Origin: Flavobacterium sp.
GTDB lineage: Bacteria > Bacteroidota > Bacteroidia > Flavobacteriales > Flavobacteriaceae
Direction of reading: 5' to 3'
Length of the DNA: 64,000 bases
NCBI RefSeq assembly: GCF_017744675.1
Contig: NZ_JAGIAV010000008.1
Coordinates: 1 to 64,000, forward strand
This document shows positions 19,627 through 29,066 of the stretch, piece after piece. The notes under the pieces are model-generated. The model was not told where the DNA came from and ran no database searches. It worked only from the letters and a program-made list of their open reading frames with translations. The position numbers and the translations under genes were made by a program. Position 1 is the first letter of the stretch. Every line of letters begins with the position of its first letter.

Positions 19627-20211
19627 ATGAAAAAGTGGTTAATCCCTGTAGGAATTATTGTAGCGCTTATTGCTATTATCGCATTTTGGTCGATTGGTAT
19701 TAAAAATACTGCTTTGCAACACAGCCAAGCTGTAAATAAAGAATGGGGAAATGTTCAAACGGCTTACCAAAGACGTAATGATCTTATCGGGAATTTAGTA
19801 AACACTGTAAAAGGTGCTGCAGATTTTGAAAAAGGAACTTTGACTGCTGTAATCGAAGCTCGTGCAAAAGCGACTTCTGTAACTATCGATCCTAGCAATG
19901 TTACACCAGAACAATTGGCAGCATTTAACCAAGCTCAAAGCGGAGTATCTTCTTCCTTATCAAGATTATTGGTTTCTGTTGAGCAATATCCAACTTTAAA
20001 AGCAAACGAGAATTTCTTGAAATTACAAGACGAATTAGCTAGTACTGAAAACCAGATTTTAACTGCTAGAACTCGTTTTAACGAAGCTGTACAAGTTTAC
20101 AACGGATATGTTTTAAAGATTCCAAACAACTGGTTCTTGAGCGAATACAAAGAAAAACCATACTTTGAAGCTTCTACTGGAGCAGACAAACCTGTTGAAG
20201 TAAAATTCTAA
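19627..20211 (+). CDS. lemA: LemA family protein
   Basis: The 194-residue protein has an N-terminal transmembrane segment (residues 5-24) and the LemA helical domain, including VNKEWGNVQTAYQRRNDLI and the later ENQILTARTRFNEAV motif followed by YNGYVLKIPNNW. LemA proteins form alpha-helical bundles on the periplasmic side and often occur with TPM-domain proteins. Here it is the first gene of a lemA-TPM-TPM operon with gaps of 54 and 3 nt. The exact function is not established. Confidence 0.93.
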   Translation: MKKWLIPVGIIVALIAIIAFWSIGIKNTALQHSQAVNKEWGNVQTAYQRRNDLIGNLVNTVKGAADFEKGTLTAVIEARAKATSVTIDPSNVTPEQLAAFNQAQSGVSSSLSRLLVSVEQYPTLKANENFLKLQDELASTENQILTARTRFNEAVQVYNGYVLKIPNNWFLSEYKEKPYFEASTGADKPVEVKF

Positions 20212-20265
20212 TAGGTTTTAGAGAATAAATCTAAAATCAGCAATCTAAAATCTAAAATTACTCAA

Positions 20266-20703
20266 ATGTCAAAAGTAGAAGATTTTTTAACCAAAGAAGA
20301 AGAGCAAGAAATTGTTGAAGCTATTCGTATGGCTGAAAATAATACTTCTGGCGAAATTAGAGTACATATAGAAAAAACAACTTCTAAAGTCCATTACGAT
20401 CGGGCTTTAGAAGTTTTTCATGAATTGCGAATGGACGAAACTAAACTCAAAAATGGCGTATTGCTCTATTTTGCAGTTGAAGACAAGAACTTTGTAATTT
20501 GTGGAGACAAAGGAATTAATGATTTGGTTGCCGATGATTTTTGGCATTCTACCAAAGACATTATGACCAATCATTTTAAAGCTGGCAACTTCAAACAAGG
20601 AATTGTCGATGGCATTTTGAATGCCGGAGAACAGCTTAAAAAATATTTTCCTTCTCAGGAAGATGATGTAAACGAATTATCTAACGAAATCTCAAAAGGA
20701 TAA
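20266..20703 (+). CDS. TPM domain protein, cytoplasmic-side form
   Basis: The 145-residue protein has no signal peptide and consists of one TPM domain (TLP18.3/Psb32/MOLO-1 type): IRMAENNTSGEIRVHIEK, then VLLYFAVEDKNFVICGDKGIND. The stop codon is 3 nt before the next start, so it is cotranscribed and probably translationally coupled with the larger TPM gene. The AT-rich repeat of TCTAAAAT units at 20228-20260 lies just upstream. Confidence 0.88.
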   Translation: MSKVEDFLTKEEEQEIVEAIRMAENNTSGEIRVHIEKTTSKVHYDRALEVFHELRMDETKLKNGVLLYFAVEDKNFVICGDKGINDLVADDFWHSTKDIMTNHFKAGNFKQGIVDGILNAGEQLKKYFPSQEDDVNELSNEISKG

Positions 20704-20706
20704 ATA

Positions 20707-21543
20707 ATGAAAAATTCCAAAATTCAAATCCTAAATTCCAATAGAATTTTTCAGATTACTTTTTTGTTTATCGCATTATTTATCAGCAATGCTATTTTTG
20801 CGCAATTTGAGATTCCCCAAAAACCTAGTTTTCAGACTTCTGTTTACGATTACGCTAACATTTTAAGTTCGACAGAAAAAGCGCAGTTAGAAGAAAAACT
20901 AATTCGCTACTCCGATTCGACTACTACTCAAATCGTAGTTATTACGATTGAAAGTCTAAAAGGAGAAGATGTAAGCCAATTAGCAACAAAATGGGGACAA
21001 ACTTGGGGAATTGGAGGAACAAAAGAAGACGATAATGGCGTTGTCATTCTTTTGGCTAAAAATGAGAAGAAAATAGCTATCAATCCAGGTTATGGTCTTG
21101 AAGATCGTTTAACAGCAGGAATTGGCGGAACAATTATCAGAAACATCATTATTCCAGAGTTCAAGGCAGGAAGTTTTTATAACGGCTTAGACAAAGGAAC
21201 TGATGCTATTATTGATGTTTTTAAAGGAAAATTTAAAGGCGAACGCAAACAAGAAAGCAAAGGACAAGATTTTCCTTTCTTCCCTTTTATTGTAATTATT
21301 GTTATTGTTTTAATTCTGATTTCTCGAAACAAAAGAGGTGGAGGAAATTCGGGCAACAATGGCGGTGGTGGCCCTAGCCTGCTTGACGCTATCATCCTAA
21401 GTAACCTTGGAAGAAGTGGCGGAGGCGGATTTGGTGGCTTCGGTGGAGGATCATCTGGTGGCGGTTTCGGCGGTGGCGGAGGCTTCGGTGGTGGATTTGG
21501 CGGTGGAGGTTTCTCTGGCGGAGGATCTAGCGGAGGCTGGTAA
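20707..21543 (+). CDS. TPM domain protein with glycine-rich tail (YgcG-like)
   Basis: The 278-residue protein has a signal peptide (cleavage near IFAQF), a periplasmic TPM domain (YDYANILSSTEKAQLEEKL to DNGVVILLAKNEKKIAINPGYGLED), a transmembrane helix around residues 193-208 (FPFIVIIVIVLILI) and a C-terminal tail of nearly pure Gly/Ser/Phe repeats. The gene order lemA-TPM-TPM and the Gly-rich tail are typical of this family. The Gly-rich tail explains the proline-rich open frame on the opposite strand, which is not a gene. Confidence 0.9.
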   Translation: MKNSKIQILNSNRIFQITFLFIALFISNAIFAQFEIPQKPSFQTSVYDYANILSSTEKAQLEEKLIRYSDSTTTQIVVITIESLKGEDVSQLATKWGQTWGIGGTKEDDNGVVILLAKNEKKIAINPGYGLEDRLTAGIGGTIIRNIIIPEFKAGSFYNGLDKGTDAIIDVFKGKFKGERKQESKGQDFPFFPFIVIIVIVLILISRNKRGGGNSGNNGGGGPSLLDAIILSNLGRSGGGGFGGFGGGSSGGGFGGGGGFGGGFGGGGFSGGGSSGGW

Positions 21544-21631
21544 ACCTTCTTTCGTTTCAAGTTTTTTATGTTTCAAGTTTTAGGTTTCAAGAGTAAAATA
21601 TCATACATTTACATTTTACAATTTAATATAG

Positions 21632-22045
21632 ATGTTATCACATAAAGCAAAATACGCCCTTAAGGCCTTACTTTATTTAGCAGAACAAGACGAAGATCAC
21701 ATTTCCAGAACGGTGGAAATTGCTGAAGGGGCTAATATTCCTAAAAAGTTCCTAGAACAGATTTTATTAGATCTAAAACGCGGCCGTTTTGTGAGCAGTA
21801 AACAAGGAAAGTTTGGTGGTTATTATCTGATAAAATCTAAAAATGACATCACTTTGGCAGAAATTCACCGATTATTTGACGGTGCAATTGCACTTTTGCC
21901 ATGCGCTTCTCTAAATTTTTATGAGCCTTGCTCAGATTGTAAAACCGAGTCTGAATGCAGTCTGCGTCACGGTTTAATGCTTATTAGAGACAAAACTCTA
22001 AAAGCCATGGAAGGTATTACAATCGCTTCACTTGTAAAAAAATAA
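21632..22045 (+). CDS. Rrf2 family transcriptional regulator
   Basis: The 137-residue protein has the Rrf2 winged helix (MLSHKAKYALKALLYLAEQ, then GANIPKKFLEQILLDLKR and GKFGGYYL). Its C-terminal half carries four Cys residues, 91, 100, 103 and 109 (PCASLNFYEPCSDCKTESEC), so an iron-sulphur cluster or Cys sensing is possible. Rrf2 members include IscR (Fe-S) and CymR (cysteine). It lies just upstream of a Cys-containing leader-like ORF and a TonB receptor, which suggests, as inference, control of sulphur or iron uptake. Confidence 0.92.
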   Translation: MLSHKAKYALKALLYLAEQDEDHISRTVEIAEGANIPKKFLEQILLDLKRGRFVSSKQGKFGGYYLIKSKNDITLAEIHRLFDGAIALLPCASLNFYEPCSDCKTESECSLRHGLMLIRDKTLKAMEGITIASLVKK

Positions 22046-22089
22046 AAAAATATTTTCTAAATCCTAGTAAATCGATAGAATTAATTGTA

Positions 22090-22097
22090 TATATTTG
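22090..22097 (+). promoter_or_regulatory. candidate -7 promoter element upstream of leader ORF
   Basis: TATATTTG fits TAnnTTTG and is 40 nt upstream of the leader ATG. No TTG occurs at the usual -33 spacing, so activation or repression by the adjacent Rrf2 protein is conceivable. Confidence 0.5.
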
Positions 22098-22136
22098 CCA
22101 AAAATAATTAACTAATCATTTACAAAATTTTAACTC

Positions 22137-22247
22137 ATGAAAGTACATTCTAGTAAATCAGGTGGAAAAAATCTTTTGCAAAAAAACTATAATTATAAAT
22201 TCACAACGGTGAATACTTCTTCATTTATGATGTGTATGTGTTGGTAA
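22137..22247 (+). CDS. 36-codon leader-like ORF ending in Met-Met-Cys-Met-Cys-Trp
   Basis: An ATG ORF of 36 codons starts MKVHSSKSGGKN and ends SSFMMCMCW, with the two Cys codons at 22233-22235 and 22239-22241, followed by the rare Trp codon and TAA. It lies between the Rrf2 gene and the TonB receptor gene, 48 nt before the receptor start. A TATATTTG box precedes it and a 16-nt AT palindrome (AATTTAATATTAAATT, 22252-22267) follows it. The position and the run of scarce Met, Cys and Trp codons at the very end suggest a cis-acting leader peptide that senses aminoacyl-tRNA supply. I do not recognise a named family for it. Confidence 0.55.
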   Translation: MKVHSSKSGGKNLLQKNYNYKFTTVNTSSFMMCMCW

Positions 22248-22295
22248 AAAAAATTTAATATTAAATTCTACTAATCATATATACTTAATATAAAA

Positions 22296-24842
22296 ATGAA
22301 AACATCTTTACAAAATATATTTACAATACTTGCAGTTTTAACGTTCTCAATCTCATTCGCACAAAAAATTGAAGGAGTTGTTACAACAGATCAAAATATT
22401 CCTTTAGAAGCAGCCAACGTGGTAATTAAAGGAACAACTTTTAGTTCAATTACAGATTCTGAAGGGCGATTTTCGATAGAATCTCAAGGAAAATTACCTC
22501 TTACACTTTTAGTTCAATATATTGGCTATAACACGGCTGAACTTGAAATTACCTCTATTCCAGCTTCGCCACTATTGATCACTTTACGTGAAGAAAATAA
22601 ACTTGTCGAAGTGGTGGTTTCTTCAAGAAGAAGAATCGAAAAGGTGCAAGATGTGCCAATTGCTGTTTCTGTTGTTACAGGAAAACAAGCAGAAGCAGCG
22701 GGAGCATTCAATGTTAACCGTATTAAAGAATTGGTTCCTTCTGTTCAATTGTATTCTTCTAACCCAAGAAATACAGGAATCAACATTAGAAGTTTAGGTT
22801 CACCATTCGGACTTACCAACGATGGTATAGACCCTGGAGTTGGTTTTTATGTTGACGGTGTTTATTATGCACGTCCGGCAGCGACAACTTTAGATTTTAT
22901 TGATGTAGAACAAATCGAAGTATTACGTGGTCCTCAAGGTTCATTATTTGGAAAAAATACTACTTCTGGAGCATTTAATATTACATCTCGTAAACCAAGT
23001 TTCACAACTGGTGCCGATTTTGAATTAAGTTACGGAAACTATGCTTTTTTACAAGCTAAAGCTTCTATTACTGGAGCATTGGGGAAAAAAGTGGCTGGCC
23101 GTTTATCTTTTTCAGGAACTCAGCGTGATGGTTTAATTGATAACGTTGCTACAGGAAGACCAACAAACACTTTAAACAATCAAGGTTTCAGAGGACAATT
23201 GTTATGGACTCCTACTGAAAATACAAATATTACTTTTGCTGGAGATCTTACAACACAGCGTCCTGACGGGTACGCGCAGGTTGTTGCTGGTGTTGCTCCT
23301 ACTCAAAGAGCTGCATACCGCCAGTTTGATGCTATTATTAAAGATCTAAATTATCAACTGCCAAGTTCAAATGCTTTTGACCGTAAAATAGATCATGATA
23401 CACCTTGGCGTTCTGGTCAAGATTTAGGAGGAATTTCTCTTAATATTGATACTAAAATTGGAGGCGGAACTCTTACTTCTACAACTGCATGGCGCTTCTG
23501 GAATTGGGATCCTTCAAACGACAGAGATTTCACAGGATTACAGGTTTTAGCTAAATCTCAAAACCCAACAAGACAAACACAAGTTACACAAGAAGTTCGT
23601 TACGCTGGACAATTGACATCAAAAATTAGCGGTGTAGCAGGAGTATTCTTTATAGATCAAACTTCTCAGACAGATGGAACAGAAGAATCTGGAAATGCAC
23701 AATGGAGATTCTCTCAAAGCACAACAAGTCCGTTATGGAAAACTCCAGGTCTTTTTGAAGGATACGGAATTCATACTGATGCAAGAATTAGATCTTCGAG
23801 TGCTGCCGTATTTGGTCAGATTGATTGGGCTGTTACTAATAGATTCCACATTTTACCAGGTTTGAGATATAATTTTGATAAAAAAGATGCAAGTTATTCT
23901 CGTAAAACATATGGAGGTCTTCAAACTACAGATCCTGCCTTATTGGCTCTGAAAAAATCGGTTTACTCTGATCAGGCATTTGACTCTAATACAGATAACA
24001 CTGATTTCTCTGGAAACATAACCCTTACTTACAAAGCATCAGACAAAATCAATATTTATGCAACAGCTGCTAAAAGCTACAAACCAGTTGGAGTTAACGT
24101 AGCAGGGCTTCCAACAAATGCAGCAGGTCAGCCAATGACTGATCTTGCAGTAGTTAAACCAGAAAAAGTATATCATTATGAAGTTGGCGTAAAAACATCT
24201 CCGTTTAAAAACTCAATCTTCAACTTAACGTTCTTTAATACAGACATCAAAGATTTTCAAACTAACGTTCAGGCAGCTGAATTGGGTGTAAACCGCGGAT
24301 ATCTTGCAAATGCTGACAAAGTGCGTGTAAGAGGTGCTGAATTGGATGCTAGTTTTGTTATCAATTCGCACTTAACAGTTAATGGTGCTGCAACTTATAC
24401 AGATGGTAAATATGTGAAGTTTACCAATGCGCCGCTTCCGCTAGAAGAGACTGGTGCTCCAGTAGCTTATAAAGATGTTTCTGGAACAGAATTGCCAGGT
24501 GCTTCAAGATGGGCTGGTTCTCTTGGAGGAGAGCTTTCAGATAATGCAAGATTTTTTGGTAATGCTGGAAAAATCTTCTTTGCAGCTGACGGATACGCTC
24601 GTTCTGAATTTTCTTCAAGCCCTTCGGCTTCAAAATATTTAGTAGTACAAGGTTATGCAATCTTCAATGCTCGCTTAGGATTCCGTGCTTCGCAAGGATT
24701 ATCTATCCACATTTGGGGAAGAAACCTTTTCAATAAAGATTACTACGAGCAATTATTGCCTGCAGGTGGTAACGCAGGACAATATGCTGGAGTTATTGGT
24801 GATCAAAGAACTTATGGGATTACATTTAAGTACTCACTGTAA
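22296..24842 (+). CDS. TonB-dependent outer-membrane receptor
   Basis: The 848-residue receptor has a signal peptide (cleavage near SFAQ), a carboxypeptidase-regulatory-like beta-sandwich (residues 25-105, EGVVTTDQNIPLEAANVVIKG), a plug domain (KVQDVPIAVSVVTGKQ to IEVLRGPQGSLFGKNTTSGAF) and a 22-stranded barrel ending in TYGITFKYSL. It takes up a scarce ligand across the outer membrane using TonB. The upstream rrf2 gene and Cys-rich leader ORF suggest the ligand may be a sulphur or iron source; this is inference. No SusD partner is adjacent, so it is not a SusCD glycan pair. Confidence 0.93.
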   Translation: MKTSLQNIFTILAVLTFSISFAQKIEGVVTTDQNIPLEAANVVIKGTTFSSITDSEGRFSIESQGKLPLTLLVQYIGYNTAELEITSIPASPLLITLREENKLVEVVVSSRRRIEKVQDVPIAVSVVTGKQAEAAGAFNVNRIKELVPSVQLYSSNPRNTGINIRSLGSPFGLTNDGIDPGVGFYVDGVYYARPAATTLDFIDVEQIEVLRGPQGSLFGKNTTSGAFNITSRKPSFTTGADFELSYGNYAFLQAKASITGALGKKVAGRLSFSGTQRDGLIDNVATGRPTNTLNNQGFRGQLLWTPTENTNITFAGDLTTQRPDGYAQVVAGVAPTQRAAYRQFDAIIKDLNYQLPSSNAFDRKIDHDTPWRSGQDLGGISLNIDTKIGGGTLTSTTAWRFWNWDPSNDRDFTGLQVLAKSQNPTRQTQVTQEVRYAGQLTSKISGVAGVFFIDQTSQTDGTEESGNAQWRFSQSTTSPLWKTPGLFEGYGIHTDARIRSSSAAVFGQIDWAVTNRFHILPGLRYNFDKKDASYSRKTYGGLQTTDPALLALKKSVYSDQAFDSNTDNTDFSGNITLTYKASDKINIYATAAKSYKPVGVNVAGLPTNAAGQPMTDLAVVKPEKVYHYEVGVKTSPFKNSIFNLTFFNTDIKDFQTNVQAAELGVNRGYLANADKVRVRGAELDASFVINSHLTVNGAATYTDGKYVKFTNAPLPLEETGAPVAYKDVSGTELPGASRWAGSLGGELSDNARFFGNAGKIFFAADGYARSEFSSSPSASKYLVVQGYAIFNARLGFRASQGLSIHIWGRNLFNKDYYEQLLPAGGNAGQYAGVIGDQRTYGITFKYSL

Positions 24843-24869
24843 GCGGTTAGGTTAGTTAGTTTTAGTATT

Positions 24870-24907
24870 AAAAACGAGATGCATTTATAATGTGTCTCGT
24901 TTTTTAT
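24870..24907 (+). terminator. intrinsic terminator of the TonB receptor gene
   Basis: AAAACGAGA pairs with TCTCGTTTT and a run of T follows, 28 nt after the stop codon. Confidence 0.75.
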
Positions 24908-24954
24908 TTTCACAAAAAATAGTATAAACCAGGTTATTAGTTATGGAGTTATAT

Positions 24955-24991
24955 AAAAAATGCCCATCAAATAATTTGACAGGCATTTTTT
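24955..24991. terminator. bidirectional terminator between convergent receptor genes
   Basis: AAAAAATGCC and GGCATTTTTT form a stem with A/T runs on both sides, between the plus-strand receptor gene and the minus-strand receptor gene. Confidence 0.75.
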
Positions 24992-25054
24992 ATATAACCT
25001 TGCCTTTGCTCCTTAGAACCTTAGCAACTTAACATCTGAGAACCTAAAAAAAAA

Positions 25055-27802
25055 TCAAGATCCTCTTTGTCTTCTTTCTTTTTTGCCTTCTGCGAAGTTT
25101 CCAATTTTATACGCTAGAGAAAACATTACATAACGCTTTAAAACCGTATTTTCTTCATCTCTAATCGATGTTGACGAAATGGTTCTTGTCGCGCTCTGAT
25201 TCTGATTTAAAACATCGTAAACCTTCACTTTTGCATATAATTTTTTATCCAAAAATCCGTATGACAAACTGGTATTCCAAAGAAAGAAATCCTTTTTGAA
25301 ATCGCCTGAAATATTTGAATTATAAGTGTATCCAAAATCATTTCCGAAAATTAAATTTGCAGGCCAGTATGAGGTTGTTTGCAAATTAATTCTATGGATT
25401 ACGTTTGACGTAGCATCTCTTGAATAGTTTTCATATCGTGTTTCATTATATGATAAACTATAAGATGGTGCAATAGAAAGCACTTCACCATAATCGTAAG
25501 ACGCATAAATACTTGGAGTAATTACAACCGATTTTGCATTATATAAAACAGCATTTGTAAATCCTTTATCAAAATTATAATTACCGCTTAATCGAAGTCC
25601 ATATCTAATGGTATGCGCATCTTTTTTAATCTGCTGATTCCAGTTTCCCCCAAGCGAAGCCGAATATGTTCCTGAAATATTCACATAAGTCGTATTTCTT
25701 TTTCCACTTTCATCATAAATAGAAGTCGAAACTACATCATTGTTATAATAATCTCCTCTAAGGAAAAGAGTGTAACCAGAGCGTGTTCTAAAATCAAAAT
25801 TTCTAAAATCAATTCCCGCACTGTTTTTCTCTATCGGATTCAAGTTTGGATTTCCAATTACACTGTTCAACGGGTTATTTAAGTTTGCTACGGGCATTAA
25901 TTGTGTTGCCGACGGAAGCGCATTCGAATAATCATATTTAAAAGTCAAATTTCTCGAACGGTCAAATTTGTATCGAAGTTGTGCATTTCCGTAAGGAAGC
26001 AAATATTTTTTATTCAAATCTGTCGCTTGATTTAAATAGAAAGAATGATTATCGAAGTCAACAATTGCAGTTCTCGAATTTAAATTAAGAGTGAATTTAC
26101 TTTTCTGCAAAGTAATTCCAACTTTTGGCGCAATCGAATTTTGCGTTGAGGTTGTGTAATTTGTAAGAGACAAATTTAGATCAGAATACTGCTGTTCGGC
26201 TTCATCAAAATCAAATGTTTTTTGATCATTAATCGAATTTTGCCAATTAAATTCAGTCCCAAAACGCACTCGAAGAGAATCTGTAATAGGTTCTGTATAC
26301 TCTAAATCAATAGCATAATTATCACTCTTTGAAGTGTTTTTTGCATTTTGATTTCTTTCATCGTTTGGTTTTGCATCCTGATAGAAAATAGTTTCAGAAA
26401 CATTGATTCCGTTAGAATCATTTTTAGTGTTGTTGTTATTAAAAACAATGCTCAGATTTCTTGATTTCTTTTCGAAGGTTTTATTGAAATTAATGCTGTT
26501 GGAAAAACTAGTATTCGAACTTTCATTGTGCGAAGTTCCCGTGCTTTCGTTCAATGCTTCGCCATTTTCATTCTCAGAATAAGTCGATGAAGAAGAATCA
26601 CTATTTGACTCCGAAAGGCTCAATTTTGGAGCAATAACAATATGCATTGTTGGATTGATTTTATATTCTAATTGAAAATTGGCATTGTTTCCTGTATTTT
26701 CGTTTCTCGTTTTAGCATCGGCTTCAGTCAAAATATTACCCGTAGGCAAGAAACTTACCTGATTGGATTTGCTATCGTTTTTAGTTACAGCATTTGTAAA
26801 ATTGTAACTGCTCATGAATTCCAAATCCTTCGTCCAATCATCAGAATAGTTAATCCCGGCTAATGTAGACTGCGTAATTCCTTTTCCGCCACTGCTGGCT
26901 CCTTGATTGCCTTTTGCGTTTCTTCCGCCTCCCATATTATCAAAAACTTCATCCATAGAAAATCCAGTTGAGTTGATATTATTAGATGAAGCCAAAACAC
27001 TTATTTTTTGTTTGTTTTTGAAAAAGTTCATCATTAAACTGCTTTCGTAGCGCTCATCAGAACCATATCCGCCAAGAATTTTACCAAAATATCCTTTGTT
27101 TTTCTTTTCGTCAATTGTAATATTGATGCTCGAATAATCTGAGCTCGATTCTTGTTTTGCAAGCTCTTCTTTCTTGGTTTTAAAATCAGAAACCTGAACT
27201 TTTTTAATAATATCGGCAGGAAGGTTTTTAATGGCAATCGCTCCATCTTTATCAAAAAATGCTTTTCCGTTGACTAAGACCTGATTGACTTCTCGCCCAT
27301 TTACACTAATTTTTCCCGAATTATCCACATCAAAACCAGGCAATTGCTTTAATAAAGTCTCCACATTCGCATCTGGACGAACTTTGTACGAAGGTGCATT
27401 AAATTCTAAAGTATCTTTTTTGATGGTAATTGGCGGAGCTTCGGTTTTAATTATTACTTCATTTAAGACATTTGCATTTTCAAGCATGTACAATTTACCG
27501 AAATCTTTACTTTCTGTAAGTCCTTTTTGTTCTTCGTAATACGCTTGATATCCCGTGTAATTTACTTTTAAGAAAACTGGTTTATCATACTTTTTTGTAT
27601 TGATAACAAAATTTCCGTTTTTATCGGTTGTAGCATATTCAATAATGGTAGAATCTTTTACTGCAGTAAAATAAACAGTAGCAAGTTCAAGCGGAAGCTG
27701 CGAATTAATATCGACTACAGTTCCTTTAATAACAATATTGTTCTGGGCATTTGCCGAATAAACAAAAGCTAAAAACAATAGGAATGAATAAATTCTGGTC
27801 AT
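25055..27802 (-). CDS. outer-membrane beta-barrel / TonB-dependent receptor-like protein
   Basis: The 915-residue protein has a signal peptide (cleavage near SANAQ), a CarboxypepD_reg-like domain (IKGTVVDINSQLPLELATV), a plug-like domain (DANVETLLKQLPGFDVDNSGKISVNGREV, VLVNGKAFF) and a long barrel with Asn/Ser-rich loops. The layout matches the outer-membrane beta-barrel family of Bacteroidota (OMP_b-brl_3 type), related to TonB receptors. The C-terminus KERRQRGS is basic and extends beyond the last barrel strand. The ligand is unknown. It is monocistronic. Confidence 0.88.
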   Translation of the reverse strand: MTRIYSFLLFLAFVYSANAQNNIVIKGTVVDINSQLPLELATVYFTAVKDSTIIEYATTDKNGNFVINTKKYDKPVFLKVNYTGYQAYYEEQKGLTESKDFGKLYMLENANVLNEVIIKTEAPPITIKKDTLEFNAPSYKVRPDANVETLLKQLPGFDVDNSGKISVNGREVNQVLVNGKAFFDKDGAIAIKNLPADIIKKVQVSDFKTKKEELAKQESSSDYSSINITIDEKKNKGYFGKILGGYGSDERYESSLMMNFFKNKQKISVLASSNNINSTGFSMDEVFDNMGGGRNAKGNQGASSGGKGITQSTLAGINYSDDWTKDLEFMSSYNFTNAVTKNDSKSNQVSFLPTGNILTEADAKTRNENTGNNANFQLEYKINPTMHIVIAPKLSLSESNSDSSSSTYSENENGEALNESTGTSHNESSNTSFSNSINFNKTFEKKSRNLSIVFNNNNTKNDSNGINVSETIFYQDAKPNDERNQNAKNTSKSDNYAIDLEYTEPITDSLRVRFGTEFNWQNSINDQKTFDFDEAEQQYSDLNLSLTNYTTSTQNSIAPKVGITLQKSKFTLNLNSRTAIVDFDNHSFYLNQATDLNKKYLLPYGNAQLRYKFDRSRNLTFKYDYSNALPSATQLMPVANLNNPLNSVIGNPNLNPIEKNSAGIDFRNFDFRTRSGYTLFLRGDYYNNDVVSTSIYDESGKRNTTYVNISGTYSASLGGNWNQQIKKDAHTIRYGLRLSGNYNFDKGFTNAVLYNAKSVVITPSIYASYDYGEVLSIAPSYSLSYNETRYENYSRDATSNVIHRINLQTTSYWPANLIFGNDFGYTYNSNISGDFKKDFFLWNTSLSYGFLDKKLYAKVKVYDVLNQNQSATRTISSTSIRDEENTVLKRYVMFSLAYKIGNFAEGKKERRQRGS

Positions 27803-27925
27803 AAAATTTGGTTAGTTAGATCGGTAAGACTTTAAAAAAGGCAAAAGGTTTAAATTGTGTTTTTCACATTTATTCAAAGATAATGCCAATAAAAAATTGA
27901 TCTTGTATTTATGTAGACACCAAAC

Positions 27926-27958
27926 ATAAAAAAATCCCCTATTCAAGGGGACTTTTTT
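27926..27958 (-). terminator. intrinsic terminator of the 28001-28912 lipoprotein gene
   Basis: The stem ATCCCCT / AGGGGA with flanking A and T runs lies downstream of the minus-strand lipoprotein gene. Confidence 0.75.
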
Positions 27959-28000
27959 ACGACTATTTTAATAAATCATGTTCAAGACCAAAGCATTTTA

Positions 28001-28912
28001 TTAAATATCCTTTTGATCTGGTGCTGGCGATTTGAAATCAGGAACTAATATGGTAGTTTGTAATTTATTCCCTTCAGGTATTTTATCAGAAAGGATTGTG
28101 TATATTGTATTGGTACTCTCTCCATTTGTTATAGTTACTGGCACAGCATATTCAGCAACTTTTTCGCCTTTATCATCGAAAATAGTAATTAAATGCTTAA
28201 GTGGTGCGCCTTGTGAAGCATAATAACCGTCCAGGTGAGTTATACCATTATGAGCTCTATCCACAGTTGCTAATCCTGAACCACTACCCCCTTCGTATTT
28301 AGTTTGCACTTTAGCACTGTAATTCCAATTTTTTAATTCATCAGATAATTGGAAAACTGAAATTGCGCGTCCATTAATTGCTAATAATGTAAACGATACT
28401 GGAGAGTTTACGCCAGCAACTGCATTTATGGTTTGCAAATTAGATATATAGTTAACTTCTGCAGGCTTCGCTTCCCATTTTATGAATAAATCGTTAACAG
28501 ATGATGTACTAGACTCATTTGTCCAATTACCATAAACGTATTCCTGTCCAGTACTGCTAGAATTTGCTGTAACTATTAATCTTGACACACCTGTACTAAA
28601 ATTTCTTATTTCGAATCCATCTGCAGCATTAGTAGTGTTATCCGCAACAATATTAAAATTAAAAACACTTGCAACTCTACTTGGATCAATTCCTCCACTT
28701 TCATACCAAGGCTGTACTTTAATTACAACAGAGCTAACAGTAACGGGAAGTGTACCTCGTTTCACATCTTTTCCTGTAATATTTGTTTTGTCTGAATTAA
28801 GAAGAATATTCATTGATGTCTCCTGAGTAACAGCTTCATTATTATTTGCATCATCTTGAGAACAGCTTATTAAGCTGAGAAAGAATGTACACAACAGTAA
28901 TTTTCTTTTCAT
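28001..28912 (-). CDS. lipoprotein of unknown function
   Basis: The 303-residue protein starts with a lipoprotein signal (MKRKLLLCTFFLSLISCSQ, lipobox Cys17). The mature part is Ser/Thr/Asn-rich and beta-rich, with segments such as RGTLPVTVSSVVIKVQPWY and FEIRNFSTGVSRLIVTANSS that suggest tandem immunoglobulin-like or jelly-roll domains. I do not recognise the family. It is bounded by its own terminator and by the terminator of der, so it is a single-gene unit. Confidence 0.75.
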   Translation of the reverse strand: MKRKLLLCTFFLSLISCSQDDANNNEAVTQETSMNILLNSDKTNITGKDVKRGTLPVTVSSVVIKVQPWYESGGIDPSRVASVFNFNIVADNTTNAADGFEIRNFSTGVSRLIVTANSSSTGQEYVYGNWTNESSTSSVNDLFIKWEAKPAEVNYISNLQTINAVAGVNSPVSFTLLAINGRAISVFQLSDELKNWNYSAKVQTKYEGGSGSGLATVDRAHNGITHLDGYYASQGAPLKHLITIFDDKGEKVAEYAVPVTITNGESTNTIYTILSDKIPEGNKLQTTILVPDFKSPAPDQKDI

Positions 28913-29036
28913 ATACTATTTTTTTTATAGAAACAAATTTCATTTAAAAAAACATCAAACACAAATAAATTCCTACTTAAAATAACATTATTATTACTCT
29001 TTTCTTTTGATAGCTAGCAACCTTAGATTACAAAAC

Positions 29037-29066
29037 AAAAAGAATCCCCTGGAGGATTCTTTTTTT
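29037..29066 (-). terminator. intrinsic terminator of der
   Basis: AAAAAGAATCC pairs with GGATTCTTTTT (loop of 4-5 nt). On the minus strand it begins at the der stop codon itself and runs into T residues. Confidence 0.8.

Noticed and set aside
20228..20260. CRISPR-like array of TCTAAAAT units
   Set aside because: The units are short, AT-only and have no spacers of regular length; this is a simple intergenic repeat.
21177..21560. Proline-rich open frame opposite the TPM gene
   Set aside because: It is the complement of the glycine-repeat tail of the TPM protein and has no independent support.
22296..24842. SusC-type glycan receptor
   Set aside because: No SusD gene is adjacent and the receptor lacks the glycan-utilisation context, so it is called only as a TonB-dependent receptor.
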